Shown in pieces: positions 42,859 to 53,795 of a stretch of DNA of 64,000 nt. The position numbers and the translations under genes are program-made. The notes below the pieces were generated by a model. It saw nothing but the letters and a program-made list of their open reading frames with translations. It ran no database searches and was not told the DNA's origin. This DNA is from Patella vulgata (lineage: Eukaryota; Mollusca; Gastropoda; Patellidae). Numbering within the stretch: the stretch's first letter is position 1; each line of letters opens with the position of its first letter. Where the stretch lies: contig NC_065880.2 of the NCBI RefSeq assembly GCF_932274485.2, forward strand, positions 89,339,730 to 89,403,729, given 5' to 3'.

Positions 42859-43100
42859 AGGGGGGTTGCGTGGCCGAATGGGTAGCGCATGCGCGTTGTA
42901 TCATTAGGTCTGTCATTGGGTCAACTGGCGTAGTTTCGATTCGCCGGTTGAACGTGACAAGAAGAAGGGCGCCTGCACAACCTCGTGGGTTTTCTCCAGG
43001 TCCTCCGGTTTCCTGCCACTGGCAAAGACCCCTACGCGCAAGCGAATTATTGAAATAAAATAGAACCACGTGTTAGTCCCGAAATGACCTACTTTGTGGG
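42859..43100 (+). mobile_element. SINE family A, copy 12 (tail missing)
   Basis: tRNA head (TGGCCGAATGGGTAGCGCAT), B-box region (GTTTCGATTCGCCGG) and core are present. The sequence stops at TGACCTACTTTGTGGGTCTC without a CT tail. It lies just upstream of paralogue 2. Confidence 0.88.
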
Positions 43101-43224
43101 TCTCTCCAATTCTAAAATATGTCATTGATAACAGTCAGATTCTAAACCATATTGAAATTCGATGGGGTTCTAATACTTCCGTCATGTATCGCGTTCACAG
43201 CCTCGCATAGTTGAACGTAGCTAC

Positions 43225-43727
43225 GTTTTTAACTCAATATCATTCAAAGCCTTCCATATTGAAAACACGAATTATTTGTCAATTTAAATCAACATTGATG
43301 ATGTGATCTTACCGGGAAAAGATGGGCTTCTCATATCCAATATTTAATACAAAATAAATATTTTACCATTGGTACATGAATCGTGTACCATAATGCGTTT
43401 CATGCGTCATTTGTAACAAGGGACTGGAAGAACGAGGCTAGACATATTCCACAAATCAAGTCAAAGGGTGGCGGCATATTCTTATCTGGAGAGCATGCGC
43501 AATAAAGACTATCGGTGTAGGCTAGAATTATGAGGCGCTAGAGATTGCCATTCGATTCAGACTTCTGGTGTATTTCGCCGAACAAAACTGATTTGAAATT
43601 ACAGTACAAACAAAAATGAATGAATGTAAATCAGTTTATATACATTCATATTACATTATTATATACGTTACGACCCATATCTGTTAATTTCTGGGTCCAG
43701 AATATTAGCGATTTAGCTCCTTTAAAC
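43225..43727 (+). repeat. interspersed repeat Q, copy 2
   Basis: Second copy of the ~470 bp repeat at 36905-37375, in the same orientation, with a small extra segment (GGTGGCGGCATATTCTTATC). It runs directly into the 55 bp minisatellite. Confidence 0.75.
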
Positions 43728-44765
43728 TCTACTGATGAGGCCTCACATAGTTTAAAATCTTCCGGTGAGAACTCGAGATCTGTCATGAATCACGTTCATA
43801 GCTTTACATGGTTTAAAATCTTCTGGTGAGAACTCTGTCATGTATCACGTCCATAGCTTTACATGGTTTAAAATCTCCCAGTGAGAACCCTGTCATGAAT
43901 CACGTCCATAGCTTTACATGGTTTAAAATCTCCCAGTGAGAACTCTGTCATGTATCACGTTCATAATTTTACATGGTTTAAAATCTTCCGGTGAGAACTC
44001 TGCCATGTATCACATTCATAGCTTTACGTGGTTTAAAATCTTCCGGTGAGAATTCTGTCATATGTCACATTCATAGCATTACATGGTTTAAAATCTTCCG
44101 GTGAGAACTCTGTCATGTATCACGTCCATAGCTTTACATGGTTTAAACTCTTCTGGTGAAAACTCTGTCATGTATCACGTCCATAGCTTTACATGGTTTA
44201 AAATCTCCCAGTGAGAACTCTGTCGTGTATCACGTCCATAGCTTTACATGGTTTAAAATCTCCCAGTGAGAACCCTTTCATGTATCACGTTCATAATTTT
44301 ACGTGGTTCAAAATCTTCTGGTGAGAACTCTGTCATGTATCACATTCATAGCTTTACGTGGTTTAAACTCTTCTGGTGAGCACTCTGTCATGTGTCATGT
44401 ATCACATTCATAGCTTTACATGGTTTAAACTCTTCTAATGAGAACTCTGTCATGTATCACATTCATAGCTTTACATGGTTTAAACTCTTCTGGTGAGAAA
44501 TCTGTCATGTATCACATTCATATAAATCTGTCATGTATCACATTCATAGATTTACATGGTTTAAACTCTTCTGGTGAGAACTCTGTCATGTATCACGTCC
44601 ATAGCTTTATATGGTTTAAAATCTTCTGGTGAGAACTCTGTCATGTATCACGTCCATAGCTTTACATGGTGTAAAATCTTCTGATTGGAAATCTGTCATA
44701 GCTTTACACCTTTTAAGATCTTCTGATGGGAACTCTGTCATAGCTTTACATGGTTTAAAAACATC
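43728..44765. repeat. minisatellite, 55 bp x ~18
   Basis: The unit GGTTTAAAATCTTCCGGTGA, GAACTCTGTCATGTATCACA, TTCATAGCTTTACAT repeats about 18 times with substitutions that alternate between unit subtypes (CGTCC or CATTC, TCCCAG or TTCTGG). One unit near 44515 is truncated and a few at the right edge are shortened. The 55 bp period is not a multiple of three, so no frame persists. Confidence 0.93.
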
Positions 44766-44769
44766 TGTA

Positions 44770-45375
44770 TTTTCACAACATGTTATCAGTTTAAACGTAA
44801 ATGATCGAATAATGCCGCGGTGAAAAATGTCGATCTAATGAACAACAATACCTGTAAAGAACTCTGAAATTCATAAAGAAAATACAGTCGGATGAATATT
44901 CGGTGTAAATATTATTAAATATATACAAACCCGCTGCTTGAGTTGGAGAAAGCAATACATCAAACCGCAGAAATCCAGTAAAAATGAATAATTTAACAGA
45001 ATATTAATACAAGCTGCTTACTAGTGTTCAACTTATTAAAATGAACCCAATAAGGTCTATCCAACAAAATGGTATAATATTATTTCAAACCAGTTTCGCC
45101 GTAGAAACCAGCCTAGCAGAAGAATAAATACGAGATTCTTTTAATAACTCTACTTCTTGTCACCAACAACCTGGGTTCGAACTCATTACTTGCATAGCTG
45201 ACTGGTCAAAGTATCATTTGACGTGACACAACTCGCAGTCAGAGTTAAACTCCGTGAACTGTTGTCCTGTAAAGCAGCCAAGCTATTAACTTAATGAGAC
45301 AATTTTATAATAGCTACTGTAGTTTAACCCCGTTTTGTATTTGTTGTAAATTATTTATTTAAAGGGCGTATGACT
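44770..45375. other. no gene recognised
   Basis: AT-rich. The stretch 44938-45010 resembles 32090-32160 (AAATCCAGTA blocks). No ORF of interest. Confidence 0.4.
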
Positions 45376-45777
45376 CTCTTCTTTAGAAATGAAATGAAAT
45401 GAAATGGGGTTTAACTTCATACTGTTCAGCTCCGAACCGGGCTAAAAAAGACGGGCATACGCCATACAGTGTGCTATGAGGGAAATTTTGTCCGGGCAGC
45501 GGCGCTACGGCCTACTCTTATATCGAATTCCAAAAGTCAAGGGATATTTACGTGCACACCTATGTGTTCACGGGGCCTCGGTTTTTCGTCCCATCCGAAT
45601 GACTAGACAGCTGTGTTTGTCAGGCCCTTCGTCCTGCATCACTGACAAGAGTGAACCACGCCGGAAAATCTGGATGAACTTTCTCGGCCAATGCAGGGAT
45701 CGAACACCCGACCTCCAGGCTAGCAAGCCAGCGTCTTACCAACTTAGCCACCGTGATCCCCTCTCTTCCTCTTCTTT
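45376..45777 (-). mobile_element. SINE family B, full copy
   Basis: Minus-strand SINE from its (ATTTC)n tail (GAAATGAAATGAAATGAAAT) to its tRNA-like head (GGATCGAACACCCGACCTCC, TAGCCACCGTGATCCCC). The 9 bp CTCTTCTTT lies at 45376-45384 and 45769-45777, a probable target duplication. ORFs across both strands are by-products. Confidence 0.9.
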
Positions 45778-46160
45778 GGAACCATAAAATAGACGAAAAT
45801 GTTTCTAAAGACACACAATAATGCATGTTCCTGAAGTTTTACCACAAGTTTTACAACATCTAGACGTTGCTAAACTAGTCGCCCTTTACCAAAGACACGT
45901 GAACAAATAGCGTCACAAATACACTCCTCCACGGAAACCTTGACATTGAATGAACCTTGAACTTTGCAACTTGGTTATCACAGGTAGACATTTTAGCTGG
46001 AAAGCGCGAGACTTGGTATTCGCGATGATTGGGGAATCTGATAGGTCCCCAGCTGTTTCGGGAACCAATCGAAATTGGTGCTGAAATATGCAGGGTATTA
46101 CGTGAAGGGTTTGATCAGATGTACGGAAGAGAGGCGAGATCAAGACTTCTATAAAAGATG
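45778..46160. other. no gene recognised
   Basis: An 83-codon minus ORF (45913-46164) without domain or splice context. No repeat copy found. Confidence 0.4.
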
Positions 46161-46163
46161 ACA

Positions 46164-46695
46164 TTAAAAGGCCAATCCCGATAATACTTTTAAGAATAAA
46201 ACTGCTTAGTTTTTTTGTTAAAATCCCTTAAAACCCTTTACCTTAGGGCCGAGCAACTAACTCAATATACATGATACGTTTTCAAACAACTTTTAAAAAA
46301 AAACCGCCAGTCTTTATCTGGAAATGGAGACCGGTGTCCCAAGCTATATTATACAGTGTCTAAATAAAACCAGACTTTTATTTTATAAAAATAATGTGAA
46401 GGTGACGCTTACCTATCGTTATCAAGTACAGCACCTGGGCCATTCATTGTATAGACCTCTAAAGGAACGGGAATCGATTATCAGGTCACCCAACGAAAAA
46501 ATTGAACCGAAATCTTAAAATGGTCATACGTCCGGATAAGCAGTTTTGGCGTTCACGTCCAAACGACTAGATATTTTAAGCTGACGTTTTGAGACAAGGT
46601 AATTTCACCATTCCTCTATATTTTGGCGTTTAAATTTCATACGTACTCAGACTTTTATTTTTGAGACTCTGCTCAAATCGGGATAGTCCCTTTAA
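46164..46695. mobile_element. MITE T3 with TTAA flanks
   Basis: About 524 bp between TTAA at 46164-46167 and 46692-46695. Ends are AAGGCCAATCCCGATAATAC at the left and, inverted, AGGGACTATCCCGATTTGAG at the right. Non-coding. Part of its interior (GGAACGGGAATCGATTATCA) recurs inverted at about 47062-47095, suggesting a second damaged copy or shared sequence. Confidence 0.7.
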
Positions 46696-46964
46696 TGTAA
46701 AATGAGTGTATATTAAGTGATTTATATCCATTTATTTTTAATTGCGAATTAATTATACTCTGTGAAATTCGAAGTTTTTTGTCGTTTGTAAATCATTGTC
46801 TTCTGGGATCATTATATCCATTGAATACACGAGCCGCGTAGGGTTTTAAAAATGTTTTCTGTAGATTTAACGATCTCATATTTTCAAAATATGATTATAA
46901 CATCAGTATTGATTGAAATGGATCAATATTAATTTTTTATTCGTGCTTTTAATATCCAATATTA

Positions 46965-47178
46965 TAGATAATATTGAATTACAGGGTTTGCCTCTTTATA
47001 AATAATTCATAAACTTTATTATATATCCCCGTTGAGAGGTGTCGGTTCAATGTTTTCGTTGGGTGATAATCGATTCCCGTTCCTTTAGGGGATTATGGAT
47101 AATATTGAATTACAGGTTTAGCCTCTTTAAATAATTCATAAACTTTATTATATATTCACGTTGAGAAGTATATAGAAT
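46965..47178. repeat. direct duplication, ~85 bp, spaced by ~125 bp
   Basis: ATAATATTGAATTACAGG, then CTCTTTA(TA)AATAATTCATAA and TTATATAT occur at about 46972-47045 and 47100-47165. The second follows the inverted T3-like segment. Confidence 0.75.
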
Positions 47179-47214
47179 GTTTTCTTGGGTATCCCCTTTT
47201 TTTAATATTCCGTC

Positions 47215-48375
47215 TTTATAGTTAATTATGGTCCGTAACTAACAAACATTAATTTGTGCAAAGAAAATATTTGTCTCCGTGGACATAAAAATAACACAGT
47301 TTCAAAATTTAAATAAAAAAGACAAATATTGATCTTGTAGATTATTTATCCATCAAAAATTTGCTTCAAATCCCTCTCAAAACTGGGTGATTTAGTGATG
47401 TATTTGGACTAAAATTGGCTCCAAAACTCTCCCAAAACATTGTATTTGGAGGAAATACTCCAAGATATAAACAATCTATTTTTAGAAGTCATGTTTGTCA
47501 TGTAAGTTGATTGAGGGAGGGCCCATTATTTCAGAATGTATTTGTCGTTACCTACTGTCCATTGAAGCCTAAGTAAATTCATAGATTATCTTTCTGCCAA
47601 CTTCTTTTTCCGCCTTTTACCTTTAAACCGCTCAATGTTCCTCAAACCGCCTAACCATTCGATCAAGAAAATAAGATCCGCTCCCTAAGTAAAGCTGGCA
47701 AACGAAAAGCCGTCGGGTTGCCAGTTAGTGATACGTGACATGCTTGCCCAGTGCTCTCCCCATCGGTGTTTTTCTGGTAAGGTTGGGCGTCTCTACTTCT
47801 CATTTATCCCGAATTTGCCATACTTTTTTGGGGGAAAAAAACCCTTTTAAATACCTTCGTAAGAATTTATCTTTAAAGACATGTTGTACAGTTACCCAGT
47901 CATGATTAATATGATTAAACTACAGATCTATATTTCGTTTCGTTTTTTATACTTTCGGTGGCCTACACTACATGAAAATCTGACCGGTTGTAGCGATAGG
48001 TTGCGTCAGAGGTTATACGAGCGGCTTTTGACCCTATGACGTCAGACATTTGATTAACCAATCAGCATTGATGTTTCTTGTGGATAACCCACCGTTCCGT
48101 GCACCACACGCCTAAAGTTCATCGTAACAGACCGTTCCATTTGCTAATCTCTTACATTATCCAGAACACGTCAATAACAACAACTCTTCCAGGTCCTAGT
48201 GTAGTAAAGACAAGTAAAACGAAATTTTTGAACTATAAAAAACGAAACGAAATAGGATCTGTGTTTTAATCAGATTGATTCATGATCTATCTATGTTGTT
48301 AAATGTCCATGGGATGTTTTTTATGACCACGGTTTTTGCCATTTCAATAAAATAAGTTTACACTAATGATCAGGG
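47215..48375 (+). repeat. interspersed repeat P, copy 2, interrupted
   Basis: AATTATGGTCCGTAACTAAC and CCGTGGACATAAAAATAACA (47220-47310), then CATTTCAATAAAATAAG and CTAATGATCA (48340-48370), match copy 1 at 35890-36230. The middle holds unassigned DNA and a MITE M copy. The remainder (47345-47895) shows no gene. Confidence 0.45.
47898..48286. mobile_element. MITE M, copy 4
   Basis: A 371 bp element (47907-48277) with ~40 bp inverted termini (left: ATGATTAAACTACAGATCTA; right inverted: CAATCTGATTAAAACACAGA) and the CGTTTCGTTTTTTATA sub-terminal block. A 9 bp duplication, AGTCATGAT and ATTCATGAT (one mismatch), flanks it. It lies in the opposite orientation to copy 1 and carries the GACCCTATGACGTCAGACAT segment missing there. 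Confidence 0.9.
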
Positions 48376-48720
48376 TCTTCAAATTTGTTTTGTTTATTTT
48401 TATATTTCATACATAACTTTTATATTTTGTAAAAACTACTGTCTGTTACTGTAGTGATACATTCCACGAGCTCATTAAAGTGGGTTTTTTTTAATTAGCC
48501 AGTAGGCTAGAGTTTTCTATCAAACGAGTTCCACAAGTTAAGTAACATAAAAAGATTAAACTTATTTACAAAAACACCACATGACCACGCGGGCAGTAAA
48601 TCTCCATCATGGTTCCACACAATTAGCGGGAAGGTTGGATCTATTTACCAAGGCCACCTGCAAATTTCCTCAAGGTCACGAGATGTAAATTATGTTGCCG
48701 CGGATTACGGGTTGGGCCAA
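48290..48720. other. no gene recognised
   Basis: AT-rich start. From about 48635 a weak inverted pairing (TTTACCAAGGCCACCTGCAA against TTGCAAGTGGTTTTGGTAAA at 48752-48771) leads into the LINE remnant. Confidence 0.4.
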
Positions 48721-49465
48721 AGGAAGGTATGGTTAGGGTTCTAGTGAAAAAATTTGCAAGTGGTTTTGGTAAAATAGATGTAACCCAGGAAGGTCCAAAA
48801 GCTTTGTACGAGATTGAACGCCGTTCTGTCATCGCCATGCTTGTTATGTCTAAGGCGCGTCAATGTTGTTTACCCAAACCTGGACCTATAATGCTTCGCA
48901 TACGTGATCAATATATACAATCCTGGAATGGGAGCCGTAGGAACCTATCTAAACTAAAGTATTATAACCTATTTAAAAATGATTTTTGTTTTGAAAGCTA
49001 TTTAAATTATTGTATATCAAAGTATCGTATATCCCTTTGCAGACTTAGGTGTACTTCACATGACCTATTTATTGAGAAAGGTCGATATTTTAAAATATTA
49101 GCACAAAATAGAATATGTGAATTATGCCATGAGTCTGTAGAAGATGAATTTCACTTTACACTGTGTTGTAAATCTTTAAATCACCTAAGAACAAAATAAA
49201 TCCCTAAATTTTATTCACTTCACCCTACTGTTTATAAATTTAATGAATTAATGTCTACAAATAATGGAAATCTTCAAGTTAAATTATGTAAATATGTCTT
49301 CGAAGCCTTCAAATTTCGGAAATCATTACTCACCCTGTGAGCTGTTACTTCTATATAATCTCATGTTATGAATTTTTCTATTTTATGTGTTACCATTGCT
49401 GCACTGTGTTTAAAAGCTAAAAGTCAATGACTTACAGCTATGTGAATAAAAACTTGAAACTTGAA
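48720..49465 (+). mobile_element. LINE 3' end with ORF2 C-terminus
   Basis: An ORF (48729-49199) reads SKLKYYNLFKNDFCFESYL, YRISLCRLRCTSHDLFIEKG, ICELCHESVEDEFHFTLCC. The last is a C-x2-C-x8-H-x4-C cluster typical of non-LTR ORF2 C-termini ('RxCxxCxxxxEDExHFLxxC'). After a stop the same frame continues to KLCKYVFEAFKFRKSLLTL. A 3' UTR follows and ends GAATAAAAACTTGAAACTTG near 49462. The reverse transcriptase is absent, so this is a 5'-truncated insertion. Clade unresolved. Confidence 0.8.
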
Positions 49466-50690
49466 GGTGATGTCATTATAAAACGTTAGAGGACCTACAG
49501 GTCTATTGCGGAAAGGTCAATTAACGTAGTGGTGCTTTCTCCGTATTCAGAACCGTAGGAGGTGTACTGACCTTAGCCTTGAACAAAACACCCCAACACA
49601 TTTTACATCAGTTGTGTGCACCGTGAAACCGTGAATGTCAAAATTCCCATTCTGACGATTGTCATTTTTGTGTGTTCGGGAGAATTTGCTTGGTGAGTCT
49701 GGAGCTGGCTAACTAATCAGGGGTTCTGGGCTTGATCTTGTTGTGTCACACAATAGCTGGGGTGGGATTGATCACTTAATTACCTAATCAATCCAACGAT
49801 AATCGGGTTGAGTGGTAGTTATACACTCAGTAAACTATATTAATTTTGGAATTTTGAATACTATTCACCATGTCTTGATGTCCGATTGGGCATATTCCCG
49901 TTCGGACAATTTTAGGCGTTTGGAAAAAAGCGTCGGAAAGTCCGGAATATACGGGCGAAATCCCATCCCTGGGTGGGGATGTTATTGAAACGTTATCATG
50001 GTATCTTTGACACATAAAAGCGGGATTAATTATATATCCTTATCATGTTAAGTGTGACGCTGAAAGGGGTGGGGGTAATTTAATAGTACTCATCTCCAGG
50101 GTTCGAAAAGCGATTTTGACAGAGAAGGGACTCTCGGAAAGTTTCAAGTCTGATTGTAATCTGCTGTAGCCGAGTTTAATCCATAAATTCCGATGTATTT
50201 TACATTGGCACGGCACAATTAATAGGCTATTGAATCATTGAATAGGTAAAAAAAAAATGTAAATAATAAAAATGTTATTATCAAATCATACCGCAGATCG
50301 GTTTAATTATCGGCAGATAGTTCCATGTCTTTCTATTTTTCTTCGAATATTATTTCCGTTGTGCAAAAACTGTTCAGAATTTTGCGTCTCGGTAATACAA
50401 TTAATTTCCGAAATCCCGGATTCGTTTTGAAATTCACAGGATAATGAATCCATACGATTGTACTCTCAGTTATTAACTATATATTAATCACAAGTACAAC
50501 TCCAATTTGAAATTCACGGAGAATGGAATGTTCTGATGGCATATCGTAGATCTCGATCATGTCTCAGCCAATCAATGCTTTAAATTCTATTACCGTAAAA
50601 GGTAACATGCCATATGAGTTATTGTATGCTACACAGATGCAGTGAAAATGGTTAAATTTAGCGCGAAACTTGCACGAGTTTTTGCCATGG
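49466..50690. other. no gene recognised
   Basis: Intermediate-GC then AT-rich DNA with only short ORFs (62 codons at 49827-50015). A G-rich tract lies at 50066-50080. No shared repeat found. Confidence 0.45.
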
Positions 50691-50694
50691 TTTG

Positions 50695-51080
50695 CATAAT
50701 TAACACACAAGGCCCACCAATATATGGAAGGGTATCGCTGCCAATATTAAATGCTCTGCTAAAATGCCCTTTCCATTGATTATATGTAAAAAGTTTAATA
50801 TCCTAAAACGGGTAATGATGAAGTCAAATACCTCTAAGGCCAAAGTTAAATGTAAAACGTCAAATGCAATGTTTCAAATGACAAATGTTTGAGTGGAAAA
50901 GGCTGTTTTTGGCGTGTCTACATTTCATATTTCCCTCATTTCATTTGATCTTCACGCTTTCTGTATAGCATCTTACGCAGAGCACAAAGTTTGATATGCA
51001 AACATATATGGAAACGAGACCGAGATCAACCTGGCACACTATAAGCCAGCACACGATAAGGGGAAATCAAACTGGCACAT
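50695..51080 (-). repeat. interspersed repeat R3, copy 2
   Basis: Minus-strand copy with TATGGAAGGGTATCGCTGCC, AATATTAAATGCTCTGCTAA, AACGTCAAATGCAATG, TTTGATATGCAAACATAT and GATCAACCTGGCACACTATA. It holds the uninterrupted CCAATATTAAATGC, the exact empty counterpart of the TTAA site filled by MITE T1 at 52982. Confidence 0.8.
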
Positions 51081-51267
51081 TATAAGAAATTTAGTCACCT
51101 TGAAAAAACGATCATATTTGGATGGTACTAAACTATATTACCATGATTACGGATAGGGGGAGGGTATGCAATGTCAAAATACGGGTCATAATACGATATT
51201 CACGATATCATGTTACATATCAGTGAAAGGTACGTTCATGTATACTCTTTCCTATCTTTAAGTAGCC
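51081..51267. other. no gene recognised
   Basis: Short AT-rich spacer between repeat R3 and SINE copy 13. The block ACGATATTCACGATATCATG... (51193-51215) loosely recurs near 51676-51700. Confidence 0.4.
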
Positions 51268-51590
51268 GGGGGTTGGATGGCCGAATGGTTAGCACGTGCA
51301 CGCTGTATTATAAGGCCTGTCATTGAGTCAACTGGCGTGGTTTCGAATCCCCGGTTGTACGTGACAAGGAGTGGGGTCGCCTGTGCAACCTCATGGGTTT
51401 TCTCCAGGTCCTCCAGTTTCCTCCCACTGCTAAAGAACACTACGCGCAATCGAATTATTGAAATAAAAATAAACCATGTCATTGAAATAAAATAGAACCA
51501 TGTGTTAGTCACGAAATGACCTAGTCTGTGTCGAGTGAACGTTAAACCCATCTCTCTCTCTCCTCTCTCTCTCTCCCTCTCAGTAGTCTA
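51268..51590 (+). mobile_element. SINE family A, copy 13, with internal partial duplication
   Basis: Complete tRNA head, core and (CT)n tail. A ~25 bp segment is present twice near the 3' part (ATTGAAATAAAAATAAACCA then ATTGAAATAAAATAGAACCA, 51457-51500), probably slippage or a subfamily mark. Possible short AGTAG flanks. Confidence 0.9.
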
Positions 51591-51599
51591 CATGTATAT

Positions 51600-51935
51600 T
51601 CATTATTTGTTGGACACAATGTTTATACTTTTTTTTTTTAAAAATATGGATTAAAGTTAATTAGCCTCTACGGGTCTTAATACGAAATTTCAGTTATCGT
51701 GTTATACATCACTGGAAAGTGTGTTTCTATGGCTTTCAATCTATCAGTTATTTCCTGACACATTCATAATTATGTACCTTAGAGAAAAAGAAAAGTCCTC
51801 CTTGTTTTGTCGAAAGAAATGTGTCGCTGTCCGATTGCTAAATATAGACTATACTGTCAATTTATGGTATTTGTCAAAGGCTCGGATTAACCATACCAAT
51901 CACATGATTTTATTGCAGACACAGTCGTCCCGTGA
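51600..51935. other. no gene recognised
   Basis: A 107-codon plus ORF (51721-52044) runs through unassigned DNA into the terminus of the FLYWCH element, so it is unlikely to be a gene. No domain seen. Confidence 0.4.
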
Positions 51936-51939
51936 CGGC

Positions 51940-52528
51940 GTGTTCCCACTTAGCCGGCAGACTGTTAATCCTTTGATTGATCTTAAAACTATAGTCTGTT
52001 TAAAAGTAGTCACCCAAGAACTGTTCACTAGTGTTCAGCGTTAATGAGCTCTTAATCCCTCTTAATAAAATTTATTAACCAACTAATTAATGACATTTTG
52101 AACACAGTTCATGCCGGCGTTATGATTCAATTCACTATATTAATATAAATAGATAGTCGATCTGTGTCGCAATTATATTTATTTTAAAATGGCAAACGTT
52201 CAGGTTAATATTCGCTTTATCTCCAATAATCGAGGTGGCCGATATTTAATACACAATGGTTATAAGTTCAGTATAAAGTCAAGCAGACCAAATGCCGTCC
52301 ATTGGAAATGTTCAACAAAAACTTGTCCAGCTACTGTAAACACTAAGAATGATGTTCTCACCACTGTTGCTATTTAATGTTATTTAATAAAAGTTAAATT
52401 TGTTAAAATCAATACAGTTTTAGTCTTAAAAAAGATATGGACTATAGTTTATAACACCATTGTTCTAGGATTAACTCTGGATTAGCGGCAAAATTTGACA
52501 TCAAAGCCTGCCGGCTAAGTGGGAACAC
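51940..52528 (+). mobile_element. FLYWCH TIR element, copy 2 (both termini)
   Basis: A 589 bp element with perfect 21 bp terminal inverted repeats (GTGTTCCCACTTAGCCGGCA plus G at 51940-51960, inverse at 52508-52528). Interior order: leader with a TATA-like AATATAAATAG (about 52139-52149), FLYWCH-type ORF (52189-52377), AT-rich 3' part. No clear target duplication (flanks CGTGACGGC and CCCCCCGCG). Its first ~425 bp match the minus-strand copy at 34727-35163. Transposon class unknown. Confidence 0.85.
52189..52377 (+). CDS. truncated FLYWCH-type zinc-finger ORF (62 codons)
   Basis: Reads MANVQVNIRFISNNRGGRYL, HNGYKFSIKSSRPNAVHWKC, CPATVNTKNDVLTTVAI and then stops. Compared with the copy at 34699-34938, the final segment with the H-x-H ligands (GSEHNHQ) is missing and replaced by TTVAI plus stop. 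The zinc site is therefore probably incomplete, consistent with an internally deleted, non-autonomous copy. The start codon follows the TATA-like motif by about 40-50 bp. Confidence 0.65.
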   Translation: MANVQVNIRFISNNRGGRYLIHNGYKFSIKSSRPNAVHWKCSTKTCPATVNTKNDVLTTVAI

Positions 52529-52619
52529 CCCCCCGCGACCATGTTGATTGCCTCAATATCGTGGGGTACAATATCTTGTGTGTGTGTGTGTGTGTGTGAA
52601 ATACGAGGTGATATCGCAG

Positions 52620-53350
52620 ACAATGTAAATATCTTATAGTGTGCTGGCTTATCGTGTGCGAGGTTGATCTCGAACTCGTTTCCGTACATGTTATAAGTCA
52701 CGTGATATCCTACATTTGCATATCAAACTTGGTGCTCTGCGCAAGATGTTGTGTAGAAAGCGTGAAGGACAAATGAGATGTGGCAGAACGCAAATGTAAA
52801 ATGTGATGAGGGAAATGTCAAAAACAGCATTTTTCAATAAAACATTTGACATTAATTGACACATTGCATTTGACGTTTTACATTTAACCTTGGTATTAGA
52901 GGTAATATGATTTCACCATTACCGGTACATTGTATTTTTTACATGTAATCAATAGAAAAGACATTTTAGCAGAGTATTTAAAGGCTCAATACCACTATTG
53001 TTGTAACAGAATAATATGTCTCAATCTTTATTCTGGTCAACAAATTGTACTATTTTACAGTATTCCAATTAATTGATGATACAAATTTCATCTTAACACA
53101 CCTAATTTAAAAAATTGGAAAAATTCAACTAAATAATTTGAAAAGCCTAGCGTAAACCTTTTCAAATGTGACTTGGATTTAACAATATTTTCGAACCCTC
53201 TGGACAAGTAAAATAGGATGTAATGGATAATTTACACAACAGGTAGGACACTTAAACATCTAATACTTAGAATAAGGCTAATATTTATTTACTGGAGCTG
53301 TCAAGCCAACAAGAGTGTTTTTGTCCCTTTAATATTGGTAGCGATACCAC
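52620..53350 (+). repeat. interspersed repeat R3, copy 3, interrupted by MITE T1
   Basis: Starts CAATGTAAATATCTTATAGT and GTGCTGGCTTATCGTGTGCG, passes TTTGCATATCAAACTTGGTG, GCAGAACGCAAATGTAAAAT and GACATTTTAGCAGAGTATTT. It is split by MITE T1, then resumes ATATTGGTAGCGATACCACT. A (GT)n tract lies just outside at 52577-52598. Confidence 0.8.
52978..53332. mobile_element. MITE T1, copy 2
   Basis: A 347 bp element (52982-53328) flanked by TTAA at 52978-52981 and 53329-53332. About 90% or more alike by eye to the copy at 12593-12939. The empty site is seen in R3 copy 2. Confidence 0.9.
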
Positions 53351-53413
53351 TCCATAATGATACACGCAATCTGTGTTTTTTGTTTTTTTTAAATACATTT
53401 TTATAAAGACGAT

Positions 53414-53571
53414 AAACCCCAATATTCACGTGCAGCATTGTGTGTGAGCCCTTTAAAAGCATGTTTTAAACTTAATGTGATTTGTTGTTGGACGTGTGAA
53501 GGAATCGAGCTAAAATTATGAAATAAAGTGTGTTTATTTATAAATGTTAGTCACAGAGGGACATTGGGCCT
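53414..53571 (+). repeat. 158 bp direct repeat, left copy
   Basis: From AAACCCCAATATTCACGTGC to GGGACATTGGGCCT, identical by eye to 54017-54174, offset 603 bases. Confidence 0.92.
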
Positions 53572-53795
53572 AATATAATTTATTAAAATATATATAATGT
53601 ACATGGTATTTACAATTATGGGGTGATGATGATGTGAAAAGCAATATTATATTTACGAGTATTCGTATAATCGGTGATATATATTCATTGTAAATAAAAT
53701 TTAGTAGACTGGCAATGTTATTGTTTCCAAATTAGGCTATTGTCTTCAGTTGCTATGCTATTTTTGTTGCCCAAACTCAAACGATCGGAAAGGTT

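Noticed and set aside
43728-44765. CRISPR-like array
   Set aside because: Units are contiguous 55 bp repeats without unique spacers in a eukaryotic context; it is a minisatellite.
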